Assembly: GCF_037949795.1 (NCBI RefSeq)
Contig: NZ_CP149932.1
Coordinates: 372,001 to 436,000 of the forward strand
Origin: Thioclava sp. GXIMD2076
GTDB lineage: Bacteria > Pseudomonadota > Alphaproteobacteria > Rhodobacterales > Rhodobacteraceae
Direction: 5' to 3'
DNA: 64,000 nucleotides
The notes below the pieces were generated by a model that worked only from the letters and a program-made list of their open reading frames with translations, was not told the DNA's origin and made no database searches. A program made the translations under genes and the position numbers. Of this stretch, positions 17,788 through 27,092 are shown one piece after another; within the stretch, counting starts at the first letter, position 1; every line of letters begins with the position of its first letter.

Positions 17788-18177
17788 TCAGACGATGATG
17801 ATGGTAAGAAGGGTCAGCACGACCGAACCGATCATGCAGGCCATGCCGAGTTTCTCGGCAGTCTCGATATCGAGCCCGCGGCCCGAATCGAAGTAGAAGT
17901 GACGCAGCCCCGCGAGGTAGTGATACCAAAGGCCCAGCACCGAAACCGTGAAGACCAGATCGCCGATGAAGGAGGTCATGAGCCAGTTGACGGTCTCGAA
18001 GGTGGAGGGCGCGCCGGTTGCGGCCATCAGCCACCAGACGGCGAGGATTGTCGTAATGATCAGCGCATTGCCCGTGATCCGCGTCAGAATAGACGAGATC
18101 GAGGTCATTTGCGGGCGGTAATACTGACCGATCATGAAGGGGGAAAGGGGCCGTTCAACCCGTTTCGTTTCTGCCAT
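17788..18177 (-). CDS. sdhC: Succinate dehydrogenase cytochrome b556 subunit
   Basis: Cytochrome b subunit, 129 aa, three TM helices. RPQMTSISSILTRITG carries the quinone-site Ser/Arg, and HYLAGLRHFYFDSG carries the haem-ligand His motif. The start MAETKRVERP is chosen: the 43 upstream codons run through the promoter region and look unconserved. It is the first gene of sdhCDA-lipoprotein-sdhB. A paired palindrome lies 188-216 bp upstream. Confidence 0.94.
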   Translation of the reverse strand: MAETKRVERPLSPFMIGQYYRPQMTSISSILTRITGNALIITTILAVWWLMAATGAPSTFETVNWLMTSFIGDLVFTVSVLGLWYHYLAGLRHFYFDSGRGLDIETAEKLGMACMIGSVVLTLLTIIIV

Positions 18178-18364
18178 AGTGGGTCCCTCTGTCGCTTGGC
18201 CCCGAAATTCGCATGGCAAAAGACGATCGGCTATTGCTATGGGTGCCGCGGGGCTGGCCGGAATAATGTCTGGCACATGCATAGGACGATCTGTCGCAGG
18301 TGTCACGCGTCACGACTGGAAAATTTGCCACGTTTCAGTGAAAACAGAGTGGAAATCCCGCTTT

Positions 18365-18393
18365 GTGATCACGAAAATTCTTCCTGTGATCAC
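18365..18393. promoter_or_regulatory. Paired GTGATCAC operator upstream of sdhC
   Basis: Two perfect 8-bp palindromes GTGATCAC at 18365-18372 and 18386-18393, 21 bp apart centre to centre, flanked as TTGTGATCACG and TGTGATCACA. AATTCTTCC lies immediately before the second. The same arrangement and spacing occurs upstream of sucC (24873-24901). The 21-bp spacing places both on one DNA face, suggesting cooperative binding of two dimers. Confidence 0.7.
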
Positions 18394-18482
18394 ATTATTG
18401 GCGCTAACAATTCATGAGTGATTTTGTCGACTTATAGCGTGGGCACCGGCAGAGTCGCACAAGAGGCCGCTGGCGGATCCTA

Positions 18483-18515
18483 AACGAAAACACCCGCCCA
18501 ATCCATGGACGGGTG
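18483..18515 (-). terminator. Terminator after the first TM2 protein
   Basis: Minus-strand stem CACCCGTCC / GGGCGGGTG (one G-U pair) followed by TTTTCGTTT, 26 nt beyond the stop. Confidence 0.8.
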
Positions 18516-18540
18516 CATGATTGGGGGGCGCGAGGCCAGC

Positions 18541-18801
18541 TTAGCGACGCAGCGGCAGGCCGTTCTTGTCTTTCAGCGAGCCCACGACAAGGCGCACGAA
18601 ATCGATCAGCGTCCAGATCCCGAGCCCGCCAAACGTGATCAGCATCAGGATGCCGGTAAAGATGCGACCCAGATAGAAGCGGTGCACACCGAGGCTACCC
18701 AGAAAGAAGCATAGCAGAACCGCCGGAACGAAACCCTTGGTGGATTCGCCCGTAACGGGGGCTTGTTGCATGGATTGCGGCTCGATCGGGGTAGCGGTCA
18801 T
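18541..18801 (-). CDS. TM2 domain protein
   Basis: An 86-aa protein with a polar 23-residue N-terminus and a TM2 domain: helix 1 FVPAVLLCFFLGSLGVHRFYLGR and helix 2 ILMLITFGGLGIWTLIDFVRLV, with the conserved GVHRFYLG and the Asp in LIDF. The start at 18801 has GGAG 7 nt upstream; an extended reading from 18846 lacks support. The role of TM2 proteins in bacteria is not settled. It is downstream of a second, divergent TM2 gene, probably in one transcript. Confidence 0.85.
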   Translation of the reverse strand: MTATPIEPQSMQQAPVTGESTKGFVPAVLLCFFLGSLGVHRFYLGRIFTGILMLITFGGLGIWTLIDFVRLVVGSLKDKNGLPLRR

Positions 18802-18826
18802 GGAAATCTCCGGTATTGGGAAAAGG

Positions 18827-19114
18827 TCAGATAGGTGTTGATGCAAGGCAGATGCGTCGGCCCTGCCCGTCGCGTTCCTGCTCGGTGATCAGCTTGTAGA
18901 ACACGATGACCGTGTGCAGCGCATCCGCCAGCAGGAACACCAGCGCGAGCGGATTGCCGTTGCAAAACAGCGCCACAGTCACGAGGAACAGGCCCAGATC
19001 GACCAGCCCGTGCAGGATATTGCCGAGATAGAAGTGATGCACGCCCAGTACACCGAACACGCCACAGAGCGCGACAGCGGTGCCGTAGGACTTCGGGGAA
19101 CGTGTATCGCTCAT
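18827..19114 (-). CDS. Second, atypical TM2-like membrane protein
   Basis: A 95-aa protein. GVFGVLGVHHFYLGNILHGLVDLGLF matches the first TM2 helix and turn (GVHHFYLG), but the second helix (LALVFLLADALHTVIVFY) replaces the usual GGxGIWxLID with a shorter ADALH segment, and a charged tail follows. It is probably a diverged paralogue of the gene at 18541-18801, 25 nt upstream of it. A 9-bp inverted repeat lies about 76 bp before the start. Function unknown. Confidence 0.78.
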   Translation of the reverse strand: MSDTRSPKSYGTAVALCGVFGVLGVHHFYLGNILHGLVDLGLFLVTVALFCNGNPLALVFLLADALHTVIVFYKLITEQERDGQGRRICLASTPI

Positions 19115-19189
19115 CTAAAATTCTCGCAAAACGGTCGCATCAATGTGATCCGTTTGAAGCAGGTTTTTCGGATGATCAACCGCAAAAAC

Positions 19190-19215
19190 CGAATGCATTC
19201 AAACATATGCATTCG
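19190..19215. promoter_or_regulatory. Inverted repeat upstream of the TM2 gene pair
   Basis: CGAATGCAT - N8 - ATGCATTCG, perfect 9-bp arms; the left half is itself the palindrome GAATGCATTC. It lies between the TM2 promoter region and the mch stop. It has no T-tract, so I read it as an operator rather than a terminator. Confidence 0.55.
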
Positions 19216-19249
19216 ATTTCAATGTTTTAGGCGGTATCTTGCCGGTCGG

Positions 19250-20284
19250 TCACAGGGGGCAAAGCGCCCAGTAGTCCAGATCCAGCAGCACTTCGGGCAG
19301 GTATTTCCCGTCCTCCCCCTTCAGGGCAAAAGGTGCAGCCCCCGCCTTGACCGCGACCAGACGCAGGCGCAGCGCCCCTACCCCCGGAGCGCCCGTCCCG
19401 GCCTTGTCGATCACCTCCGACCATGCCTTGACCGTATCCCCCGCAAAGCAGGGATTGGCATGTGCGCCGCCATTGAGCGCCACGATCATCTGCGCATTGG
19501 CCAGCCCGTTGAACGACAGCGCCCGCGCCATCGAGATCACATGACCGCCATAGATGAGCCGCTGGCCATCGGGGCGGAAGGTCGCGTCAAAATGCACTTT
19601 AGCGGTGTTCTGCCACAGGCGGGTGGCCAGCATGTGCTCGGCTTCCTCGATGGTGACGCCATCGACATGGTCGATCTTCTCGCCGATCCCGTAATCGCCC
19701 CAGCGATGCGGCTCGCCCGCCAGATCGAAATCATAGCCGGTGAAATCCAGCCCCTCGGGCAGGATCAGGTCCTCGGGCGCCACAACTCTGGCCAGATCGG
19801 GCAGCACTGTCTCGGGCGCGGGCGCATCCGGGTTGCCCTTGCGCACCATCACCCAGCGGACATAGTCCATCACCGTTTCATCGCGCTGGTTCAGCCCGCG
19901 CGTGCGGACATAGACCACGCCGGTCTTGCCGTTGGAGTTCTCCTTGAGACCGATCACCTCGGATTCGGAGCGCAGCGTATCGCCGGGATAGACCGGAAGA
20001 TACCATCGCCCCTCGGCATAGCCCAGATTGGCGACTGCGTTCAGCGAGACATCCGGCACCGTCTTGCCGAAGATCACATGGAAACTCGCCAGGTCGTCGA
20101 TGGGAGAGGCAGGCAGGCCACAGGACCGTGCGAATTCATCCGATGAATAAAGCGCCCCGCGCGCGGGATAGAGCGCGTGATAAAGCGCCCTCTCCCCGCC
20201 CGAGACGGTGCGGGGCACGGCATGTTTCAGCACCTGCCCCACATGATAATTCTCGAAAAACCGGCCCGCATTCGTTTTGGCCAT
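19250..20284 (-). CDS. mch: Mesaconyl-CoA hydratase (beta-methylmalyl-CoA dehydratase)
   Basis: A 344-aa double hot-dog (MaoC-like) hydratase interconverting mesaconyl-CoA and beta-methylmalyl-CoA in the ethylmalonyl-CoA pathway. The first half has FFENYHVGQVL and YSSDEFARSCGLPASPIDDLASFHVIFGKTVPDVSLNAVANLGYAE; the second has YGGHVISMARALSFNGL and GGAHANPCFAGDTV. ATG 20284 is preferred over GTG 20293 because GGGAGGAG lies 8 nt upstream. It is last in the minus-strand operon mcl2-nnrU-DUF1737-mch. The length matches Rhodobacter Mch. Confidence 0.93.
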   Translation of the reverse strand: MAKTNAGRFFENYHVGQVLKHAVPRTVSGGERALYHALYPARGALYSSDEFARSCGLPASPIDDLASFHVIFGKTVPDVSLNAVANLGYAEGRWYLPVYPGDTLRSESEVIGLKENSNGKTGVVYVRTRGLNQRDETVMDYVRWVMVRKGNPDAPAPETVLPDLARVVAPEDLILPEGLDFTGYDFDLAGEPHRWGDYGIGEKIDHVDGVTIEEAEHMLATRLWQNTAKVHFDATFRPDGQRLIYGGHVISMARALSFNGLANAQMIVALNGGAHANPCFAGDTVKAWSEVIDKAGTGAPGVGALRLRLVAVKAGAAPFALKGEDGKYLPEVLLDLDYWALCPL

Positions 20285-20313
20285 ACCCTGCACTCCTCCC
20301 GTTTGGGGGCGCG

Positions 20314-20517
20314 TTAGAGCTGCCCCAGTTTCAGTTCGGGCGAATACTCGCCCTCGACGATCTTCGTCACCGCCTGCCCGCAGCGCATCACGCCGCGCGC
20401 CGCGTCGAACGCATATTGCGGGTTCCCCTCCAGCACCCAGCCCTTGGCCAGGGCTTCGGTTACCTTGTGGCAGAACTCGCTCGTGTCATCTGCCGTGAGA
20501 AAACGATAGGCTTTCAT
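20314..20517 (-). CDS. DUF1737 domain protein
   Basis: A 67-aa protein with the DUF1737 layout: YRFLTADDTSEFCHKVTEALAKGWVLEGNPQYAFDA, then CGQAVTKIVEGEY. These small proteins are cytoplasmic with unknown function. It is encoded between nnrU and mch with 11- and 29-nt gaps, and the SD is GGATCC-like and weak to moderate. Its conserved link to mch in Rhodobacterales, which I recall but cannot verify here, would hint at a role near the acyl-CoA pathway. Confidence 0.82.
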   Translation of the reverse strand: MKAYRFLTADDTSEFCHKVTEALAKGWVLEGNPQYAFDAARGVMRCGQAVTKIVEGEYSPELKLGQL

Positions 20518-20528
20518 GGGATCCTCCT

Positions 20529-21068
20529 TCACCCGAATACCGGGTAGCCGAAGGCATAATGGATACCCGCAATCACGCCATAGACAATCACCGTCCCGAG
20601 AAGGGCGAAAATCTCCATTTTGGCGCCCTTGCCCTTGGGCGGCACCCACGCGGTGCGGTTGATCAGCACCATTTCGACCAGCGCCCAGATCCCGATCCCG
20701 CCAAAGAGCACGAAGCTCGGCGTATCGCCATTCACGAGGATATGCGCGACCGACCACAGCAGCACGCCCAGCAGCATCGGGTGGCGGTAGATCTGCGCGA
20801 TCTTGGTCTTCATGCCGGCAGCTGCAAACAGATAGACCGAGACCAGCATCAGCAGATTGTTCACCCCTGTCACCGCAGGGCTACGGCCCCAGAAGAACGC
20901 GCCATCCGCCGAGCGGTAACCGATCACCATCAGGATCAGCGACAGAACGAGAAGCCCCGACACCATCGCCCGCCCCTGCGGCCCCATCTTCGCGCGCGCC
21001 TCGGGCGCCAGACGTTTGAACAAATGCGCCAGCGCCCAGATCAGGACACCGAGGATGAGAAGGATCAT
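20529..21068 (-). CDS. NnrU family membrane protein
   Basis: A 179-aa protein with five or six TM helices, matching the NnrU family (PEMT/isoprenylcysteine-methyltransferase-like fold): RHPMLLGVLLWSVAHILVNGD and GYRSADGAFFWGR. NnrU was first seen next to denitrification genes, but no such genes are here. The function is unknown in this setting. It lies 18 nt after the mcl2 stop in the same operon. Confidence 0.85.
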   Translation of the reverse strand: MILLILGVLIWALAHLFKRLAPEARAKMGPQGRAMVSGLLVLSLILMVIGYRSADGAFFWGRSPAVTGVNNLLMLVSVYLFAAAGMKTKIAQIYRHPMLLGVLLWSVAHILVNGDTPSFVLFGGIGIWALVEMVLINRTAWVPPKGKGAKMEIFALLGTVIVYGVIAGIHYAFGYPVFG

Positions 21069-21086
21069 TGGCTTACTCCGCTTGGC

Positions 21087-21947
21087 TTATATCCGTGCGG
21101 CAATCGCCTCCGCTTTGGCGAGGACCTGCCGCGCTGTGACGATATGCAGATTTTCCACGATCTTACCATCGACAACCGCAACACCCTGCCCCTTTGATCG
21201 CGCCTCGTCAAAGGCGGCGATCTGGCGCTCGGCTAGATCGATCTCGGCCTCGGATGGGGCAAAGGCGGTATTGGCCACGGAGAGTTGCGCCGGATGGATC
21301 AGGGTCTTGCCGTCAAAGCCCATGTCGCGTCCCTGCGCGCATTCGGCGGCCAGACCCTCCTCGTCCCTGAACGCATTATAGACTCCATCCACGATGATCT
21401 TCCCATAGGCTTTGGCCGCCAGCAGGCACAGGCCCAGCCCCGAGAGCATCGGCAACCGGTCGGGGCGGAACCGCGCGCCCAGTTCCTTGGCGAGGTCATT
21501 GGTGCCCATCACCATCCCCTGAAGGCGGGGATGGGCGGCAATCGCCTGCGCGTTCAGCATCCCCAGCGAGGTCTCCATCATTGCCCAGAGAGGCACGTCG
21601 GGGATCAGATCCCCCACGGCATCCAGATCGGCGGGGTCATTCACCTTGGGGATCAGGATCGCATCGATCCGGGCGCCTTCGCGCAAGGCGCGTGCCATCT
21701 TCAGCACATCCTCGCGACCCCAGTCGGTATCGAGCCCGTTGATCCGCACGATGCGCGCGCGATTGCCAAAATCCTTATCCTTCAGCGCTGCGACCAGCGT
21801 GTCGCGGGCGTTGATTTTTTCGTCAACGGCGACAGCATCCTCCAGATCGAAGATGATCGCATCACAATCTAGCCCCATGGCCTTATCAAGCGCCCGCTCC
21901 TTGGAGCCGGGGATGTAAAGCACCGAACGATAAGGCTGTGCCGACAT
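21087..21947 (-). CDS. mcl2: (3S)-malyl-CoA thioesterase (HpcH/HpaI aldolase fold)
   Basis: A 286-aa CitE/HpcH-fold protein: SVLYIPGSKERALDKAMGLDCDAIIFDLEDAV at the N-terminus, Glu in MMETSLGMLNAQAI, and GFDGKTLIHPAQL. Its length and neighbourhood (mch operon between sdh and mdh) match R. sphaeroides Mcl2, a malyl-CoA thioesterase, rather than Mcl1 (about 318 aa, malyl/methylmalyl-CoA lyase). It hydrolyses malyl-CoA to malate, giving apparent malate synthase activity together with Mcl1. GGGAGGAG lies 4 nt before the ATG. It is first in its operon. Assignment as thioesterase rather than lyase is by synteny and length. Confidence 0.82.
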   Translation of the reverse strand: MSAQPYRSVLYIPGSKERALDKAMGLDCDAIIFDLEDAVAVDEKINARDTLVAALKDKDFGNRARIVRINGLDTDWGREDVLKMARALREGARIDAILIPKVNDPADLDAVGDLIPDVPLWAMMETSLGMLNAQAIAAHPRLQGMVMGTNDLAKELGARFRPDRLPMLSGLGLCLLAAKAYGKIIVDGVYNAFRDEEGLAAECAQGRDMGFDGKTLIHPAQLSVANTAFAPSEAEIDLAERQIAAFDEARSKGQGVAVVDGKIVENLHIVTARQVLAKAEAIAARI

Positions 21948-22103
21948 GATTCTCCTCCCAAACTGCTATACGGAACAAAAGATCACAGTATAAACGTTAT
22001 TTGCAATATAATTTCTGCCGCATCGCAGAATTTTAGTTCTCGCAGGTAAATTGCGGGCGCCCCTAGGGTGATTAACTCTCTTTTCGTCAGTTCGCCTTAG
22101 TTT

Positions 22104-22113
22104 AGTGATCACT
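22104..22113. promoter_or_regulatory. Single GTGATCAC palindrome
   Basis: AGTGATCACT occurs 26 bp before the secreted-protein start. It contains the same 8-bp core as the paired sites before sdhC and sucC, but no partner exists 21 bp away on either side. It may be a low-affinity or unrelated site. Confidence 0.3.
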
Positions 22114-22138
22114 GCATATCACAACCAAGGGGCGATCT

Positions 22139-22465
22139 ATGCAAAAGAAGCTTTTTGCCCTCTCACTGGGCTTTCTTGCACTCATCCTTGCCGCGCAGAA
22201 CCTGCGCGCCGAGACCCCCGCCTGTGGTGACCGCTCAGAGATCGTGGTCGAGCTGGCAAACCGCTATCAGGAAACACAGCGCAGCACGGGAATTGCTGCC
22301 AATAATACGCTGATGGAGCTGTTTGCCGCGGAGAGCGGCACATGGACCCTGCTGGCCACCACTCCTGGTGGCACCAGCTGCCTGATCGCCTCCGGAATGG
22401 ACTTCAAGACCCAAAGCGGCGGTTTTGGCAGAGCTTTCGGCACCGGCCCGAAAAAAGACATCTGA
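22139..22465 (+). CDS. Small exported protein of unknown function
   Basis: A 108-aa protein with a Sec signal peptide (MQKKLFALSLGFLALILAAQNLRA, cleavage about residue 24). The mature region has Cys in PACGDR and TSCLIASG, likely a disulfide, and the phrase TWTLLATTPGGTSCLIASG found in other alphaproteobacterial small secreted proteins. The SD is AAGGGG. It is divergent from mcl2 and upstream of mdh. I do not recognise a named family. Confidence 0.75.
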   Translation: MQKKLFALSLGFLALILAAQNLRAETPACGDRSEIVVELANRYQETQRSTGIAANNTLMELFAAESGTWTLLATTPGGTSCLIASGMDFKTQSGGFGRAFGTGPKKDI

Positions 22466-22515
22466 ACGGCGGAATCCACCTGTTTTATTTGATTTCGCGG
22501 GATATTTTTGCTCAC

Positions 22516-23642
<1,127 letters not shown>

Positions 23643-23662
23643 GCCATCGATGTTTCACGTGA

Positions 23663-23689
23663 AAGGCGCGGCTCAGGCCGCGCCTTTTG
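23663..23689. terminator. Bidirectional terminator between mdh and the glycosyltransferase
   Basis: Perfect 11-bp stem AAAGGCGCGGC / GCCGCGCCTTT, TCAG loop, TTTT tail on plus and AAA on the other side. It lies 21 nt after the mdh stop, between convergent genes. Confidence 0.85.
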
Positions 23690-23698
23690 CATTCGGGT

Positions 23699-24781
23699 CT
23701 AGCCTGCGATCCCGTCCATGGCGAAGGCCCGCGCATCGAAGCCCAGCTCCTCCCTCGCCCGCCCGATCAGAGCCGCCTCATGCTCCATGAGCAGCCTGTC
23801 GAACCCCGCGGAGGTAAAATCCAGCTCGGGAAAAAGTGCACGGGCATGGCCCAGAACCGGACAGGCGATCCGCTCCAGCAGATGACGCTTTAGCAACCCC
23901 ACCTCCTCCGCCTCCGTGACGCCCTGAACGGCATACCACTGGTCCCATAGCGCCTGCGGATCCCGCGCCCGCGCGGCGGCCTCCCGGAACTGTGCGACGC
24001 GTGGTTCGGCATAGGGCACCGGATCACCTTGCACCTGCGTCAAGGCCCGACGCATCATCTTGAGAATATAATGCAGCGGCGTGAGCCCGTCGAAATGCAT
24101 CAGTCGCGCATTGTAGGAGGGACGATACGGCAGGGTCACCGTGCCACCTGGCGCGTCCCAGTGTTCGGTCGGGTGATGAACCCCCAACACATAGCCCTGC
24201 CCCACGCGCGTGCAGGCCTTGCCCGCGATATGGCCGGAAACGCCACGGTTGAGGAACTGCGCCCGTGCGCCGTAAAACGCCTCTCCCTCTTCGGCAAATG
24301 CATCCCAGCGCTTGCGGAAGACGCCTTGGAAAATGTCGTTGCCGGTCACATCAGGCACAAAGGTCCGCTCCAGCACTTCCAGCCGCAACCACGCCTTCTC
24401 GTGGGTCTTTGCAAGCTCCCATTCAAAGGGCCGTTCAAGATGGATGAACTCGTCTGCATCACAATGCACCATCCAGGCCACATCCACCTCGTTGGCGATC
24501 CGGGTCGCGTTGTATTTCTGGCGGGCTTGGTGGCGTGAGGGACGTTGCGCGTTCCAATGCCGCACCCAGCCATCTTCGCCCGAACGATGCACGAAGCACC
24601 CGGCTACCCCGCGCAAAAGACGTTCTGCCGGAGGATCGGGCCGGTCGAAAACCACATGGACCTCGGAGGCACCGATGGCCAAATGATGGGCCACCCAGGC
24701 CGCGACAAGCGGCACAGGCTCGTCCATCGTGCCGACCACCCCCCATCTCGGAAGCTCCGGTGATTCGTCGGATTTCGTCAT
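23699..24781 (-). CDS. Glycosyltransferase family 2-like protein
   Basis: A 360-aa cytoplasmic protein of the GT2-like group with WGVVGTMDEPVPLVAAWVAHHLAIGASEVHVVFD at the N-terminus (PF13704-like) and a metal-binding DxD in HCDADEFI (about 107-114). C-terminal His- and Arg-rich segments (LMHFDGLTPLHYILKMMRRA) are typical of these Rhodobacterales proteins. Probably transfers sugar to a surface glycan; donor and acceptor unknown. It converges with mdh and is divergent from sucC, whose promoter region it faces. Confidence 0.8.
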   Translation of the reverse strand: MTKSDESPELPRWGVVGTMDEPVPLVAAWVAHHLAIGASEVHVVFDRPDPPAERLLRGVAGCFVHRSGEDGWVRHWNAQRPSRHQARQKYNATRIANEVDVAWMVHCDADEFIHLERPFEWELAKTHEKAWLRLEVLERTFVPDVTGNDIFQGVFRKRWDAFAEEGEAFYGARAQFLNRGVSGHIAGKACTRVGQGYVLGVHHPTEHWDAPGGTVTLPYRPSYNARLMHFDGLTPLHYILKMMRRALTQVQGDPVPYAEPRVAQFREAAARARDPQALWDQWYAVQGVTEAEEVGLLKRHLLERIACPVLGHARALFPELDFTSAGFDRLLMEHEAALIGRAREELGFDARAFAMDGIAG

Positions 24782-24872
24782 TGCTGCATCACTTTCAACT
24801 GCCCTGCCCAGTCTTCAAAGATTCGTTCCGTTTTGGCTACTGCAGAGTTGAATCGCTAACGAATTCTTCCTT

Positions 24873-24901
24873 GTGATCACACGCATCAATCGTGTGATCA
24901 C
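24873..24901. promoter_or_regulatory. Paired GTGATCAC operator upstream of sucC
   Basis: Two perfect GTGATCAC palindromes at 24873-24880 and 24894-24901, 21 bp centre to centre, embedded in TTGTGATCACA and TGTGATCACAA. GAATTCTTCCTT precedes the first. Spacing, core and the AATTCTTCC flank match the sdhC site. It lies 109-137 bp before the sucC start. Confidence 0.7.
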
Positions 24902-25009
24902 AAAAGTCGGTTTTCCGCTCACATATCAGCGCGCAAGGCAATTTCAGCTTGTCAGGCTGCGACATTCTGTCCAGTCTGCCCCAAATCGCACCAGCATGGG
25001 ACGGAGATC

Positions 25010-26203
25010 ATGAACATTCATGAATATCAGGCGAAGCAGCTCCTCAAGAGCTACGGTTGCCCGGTTTCGGAGGGTCGCGCGGTTCTGAAGGCAGAGGAGG
25101 CCAAGACCGCAGCAGGCGAACTCGACGGACCGCTTTGGGTTGTTAAGGCGCAGATCCACGCCGGTGGCCGTGGCAAGGGCCATTTCAAGGAAGCCGAAGC
25201 CGGCGAAAAAGGCGGTGTCCGCCTTGCCAAATCGGTGGAAGAAGCCGAAGCCATGGCCAAGCAGATGCTCGGCAAGACCCTGATCACGCATCAGACCGGT
25301 CCGGCAGGCAAGCAGGTCAACCGCATCTATATCGAAGACGGCTCGGATATCTCGCGCGAGCTGTATCTGGCGCTTCTGGTCGACCGTCAGTCGAGCCGCG
25401 TCTCGGTGGTTTGCTCGACCGAAGGCGGCATGGATATCGAAGAAGTTGCGGCCTCGACCCCCGAGAAGATCATCTCCTTCTCGATCGACCCGGCAGCAGG
25501 ATACCAGGCCTATCATGGCCGTCGCGTGGCTTTCGCGCTGGGTCTTGAAGGCGGTCAGGTCAAGCAGATGGTCAGCCTTCTGGGCAAGCTCTACCAAGCC
25601 TTCATCGAGAAGGACATGGAGCAGCTCGAGATCAACCCGCTGATCGTCATGCCCGATAACAACCTTAAAGTGCTCGACGCCAAGCTCGGCTTCGACGGCA
25701 ACGCACTTTATCGTCACCCCGACATCCAAGCGCTGCGCGACGAGACCGAGGAAGACAGCAAGGAACTCGAAGCGTCCAAATACGACCTGAACTACATCGC
25801 GCTCGATGGCGAGATCGGTTGTATGGTGAACGGCGCGGGTTTGGCGATGGCGACGATGGACATCATCAAGCTCTACGGCGCAGAGCCTGCGAACTTCCTT
25901 GATGTGGGCGGCGGCGCGACCAAGGAAAAGGTTACCGAGGCCTTCAAGATCATCACCTCCGACAAGAACGTCAAAGGCATTCTGGTCAACATCTTCGGCG
26001 GCATCATGCGCTGCGACATCATCGCGGAAGGCGTTCTCGCCGCCGTGAAAGAAGTCGGCCTGCAAGTTCCGCTGGTTGTCCGCCTTGAAGGCACAAATGT
26101 CGAAAAGGGTAAGGAAATCATCGCGACTTCCGGCCTGAATGTGATTGCCGCAGACAACCTGTCCGACGGCGCAGAAAAAATCGTGAAAGCGGTGAAAGGC
26201 TAA
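25010..26203 (+). CDS. sucC: Succinyl-CoA synthetase beta subunit
   Basis: ADP/GDP-forming succinyl-CoA ligase beta subunit, 397 aa. The N-terminal ATP-grasp domain ([30 protein letters not shown]) is followed by the phosphohistidine/CoA-domain region with [10 protein letters not shown] and [10 protein letters not shown]. It interconverts succinyl-CoA and succinate with nucleotide phosphorylation. First gene of the suc cluster, 4 nt before sucD. Confidence 0.98.
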   Translation: MNIHEYQAKQLLKSYGCPVSEGRAVLKAEEAKTAAGELDGPLWVVKAQIHAGGRGKGHFKEAEAGEKGGVRLAKSVEEAEAMAKQMLGKTLITHQTGPAGKQVNRIYIEDGSDISRELYLALLVDRQSSRVSVVCSTEGGMDIEEVAASTPEKIISFSIDPAAGYQAYHGRRVAFALGLEGGQVKQMVSLLGKLYQAFIEKDMEQLEINPLIVMPDNNLKVLDAKLGFDGNALYRHPDIQALRDETEEDSKELEASKYDLNYIALDGEIGCMVNGAGLAMATMDIIKLYGAEPANFLDVGGGATKEKVTEAFKIITSDKNVKGILVNIFGGIMRCDIIAEGVLAAVKEVGLQVPLVVRLEGTNVEKGKEIIATSGLNVIAADNLSDGAEKIVKAVKG

Positions 26204-26207
26204 GATC

Positions 26208-27092
26208 ATGGCAGTTCTCGTCAACGAAAACACCAAAGTCATCTGTCAGGGCTTCACCGGCTCGCAGGGGACCTTCCACTCGGAACAGGCGATCGCCTAC
26301 GGCACCAAGATGGTCGGCGGCGTGACCCCCGGCAAAGGCGGCCAGAAGCATCTGGACCTGCCCGTGTTCAACTCGGTTCATGAAGCCAAGCATGTCACCG
26401 AAGCCAATGCGACCGTGATCTACGTTCCCCCGCCTTTCGCGGCCGACTCGATCCTCGAGGCGATCGACGCTGAAATGGAGCTGATCGTCTGCATCACCGA
26501 GGGCATTCCGGTGCTCGACATGATGAAGGTTAAGCGCGCTCTGATCGACAGCAAGTCGCGTCTGATCGGTCCGAACTGCCCGGGCGTTATCACCCCCGAT
26601 GCCTGCAAGATCGGCATCATGCCCGGCCACATCCACAAGCGTGGTTCGGTCGGCGTCGTGTCGCGTTCGGGCACTCTGACCTACGAGGCCGTCAAGCAGA
26701 CGACCGATCTGGGTCTGGGCCAGTCTTCGGCTGTCGGTATCGGTGGCGACCCGATCAAGGGCACCGAACATATCGACGTGCTCGACATGTTCCTTGACGA
26801 TCCGGAAACGACCTCGATCATCATGATCGGTGAAATCGGTGGTTCGGCGGAAGAAGAAGCCGCAGAATTCCTCGCCGAGCAGAAGAAAAAAGGCCGTTGG
26901 AAGCCGACCGCAGGCTTTATCGCAGGCCGCACGGCCCCTCCGGGCCGCCGCATGGGCCACGCAGGCGCAATCGTCGCCGGCGGCAAAGGCGATGCGGAAT
27001 CGAAGATCGAAGCCATGAAATCGGCTGGTATCGTCGTGGCAGACAGCCCCGCAACGCTGGGTGAAGCCGTCATGAAAGCCATCAAGGGCTAA
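26208..27092 (+). CDS. sucD: Succinyl-CoA synthetase alpha subunit
   Basis: CoA-binding alpha subunit, 294 aa. The N-terminal Rossmann fold has [19 protein letters not shown]; the phosphorylated His 251 is in RRMGHAGAI, with Glu 209 in MIGEIGG. Translation is coupled to sucC (4-nt gap). A 13-bp perfect hairpin follows within 10 nt of the stop, before the lipoprotein and sucA. Confidence 0.98.
   Translation: MAVLVNENTKVICQGFTGSQGTFHSEQAIAYGTKMVGGVTPGKGGQKHLDLPVFNSVHEAKHVTEANATVIYVPPPFAADSILEAIDAEMELIVCITEGIPVLDMMKVKRALIDSKSRLIGPNCPGVITPDACKIGIMPGHIHKRGSVGVVSRSGTLTYEAVKQTTDLGLGQSSAVGIGGDPIKGTEHIDVLDMFLDDPETTSIIMIGEIGGSAEEEAAEFLAEQKKKGRWKPTAGFIAGRTAPPGRRMGHAGAIVAGGKGDAESKIEAMKSAGIVVADSPATLGEAVMKAIKG

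Larger units (their letters stand above)
18178..18540. other. sdh promoter region and terminator of the TM2 pair (no gene)
   Basis: 363 nt without a credible gene. It holds the leader and promoter of sdhC (minus strand), the GTGATCAC pair at 18365-18393 and, next to 18540, the terminator of the downstream TM2 gene. The in-frame upstream extension of sdhC in this region lacks an SD. Confidence 0.6.

Noticed and set aside
20529..21068. Denitrification role for the NnrU protein
   Set aside because: No nir, nor or nos gene is in the window, and the operon context is acyl-CoA metabolism.
22000..22006. TTTGCAA as a site for a PccR/ScfR-type acyl-CoA regulator near mcl2
   Set aside because: Only one half-site is present, too short to support the claim.
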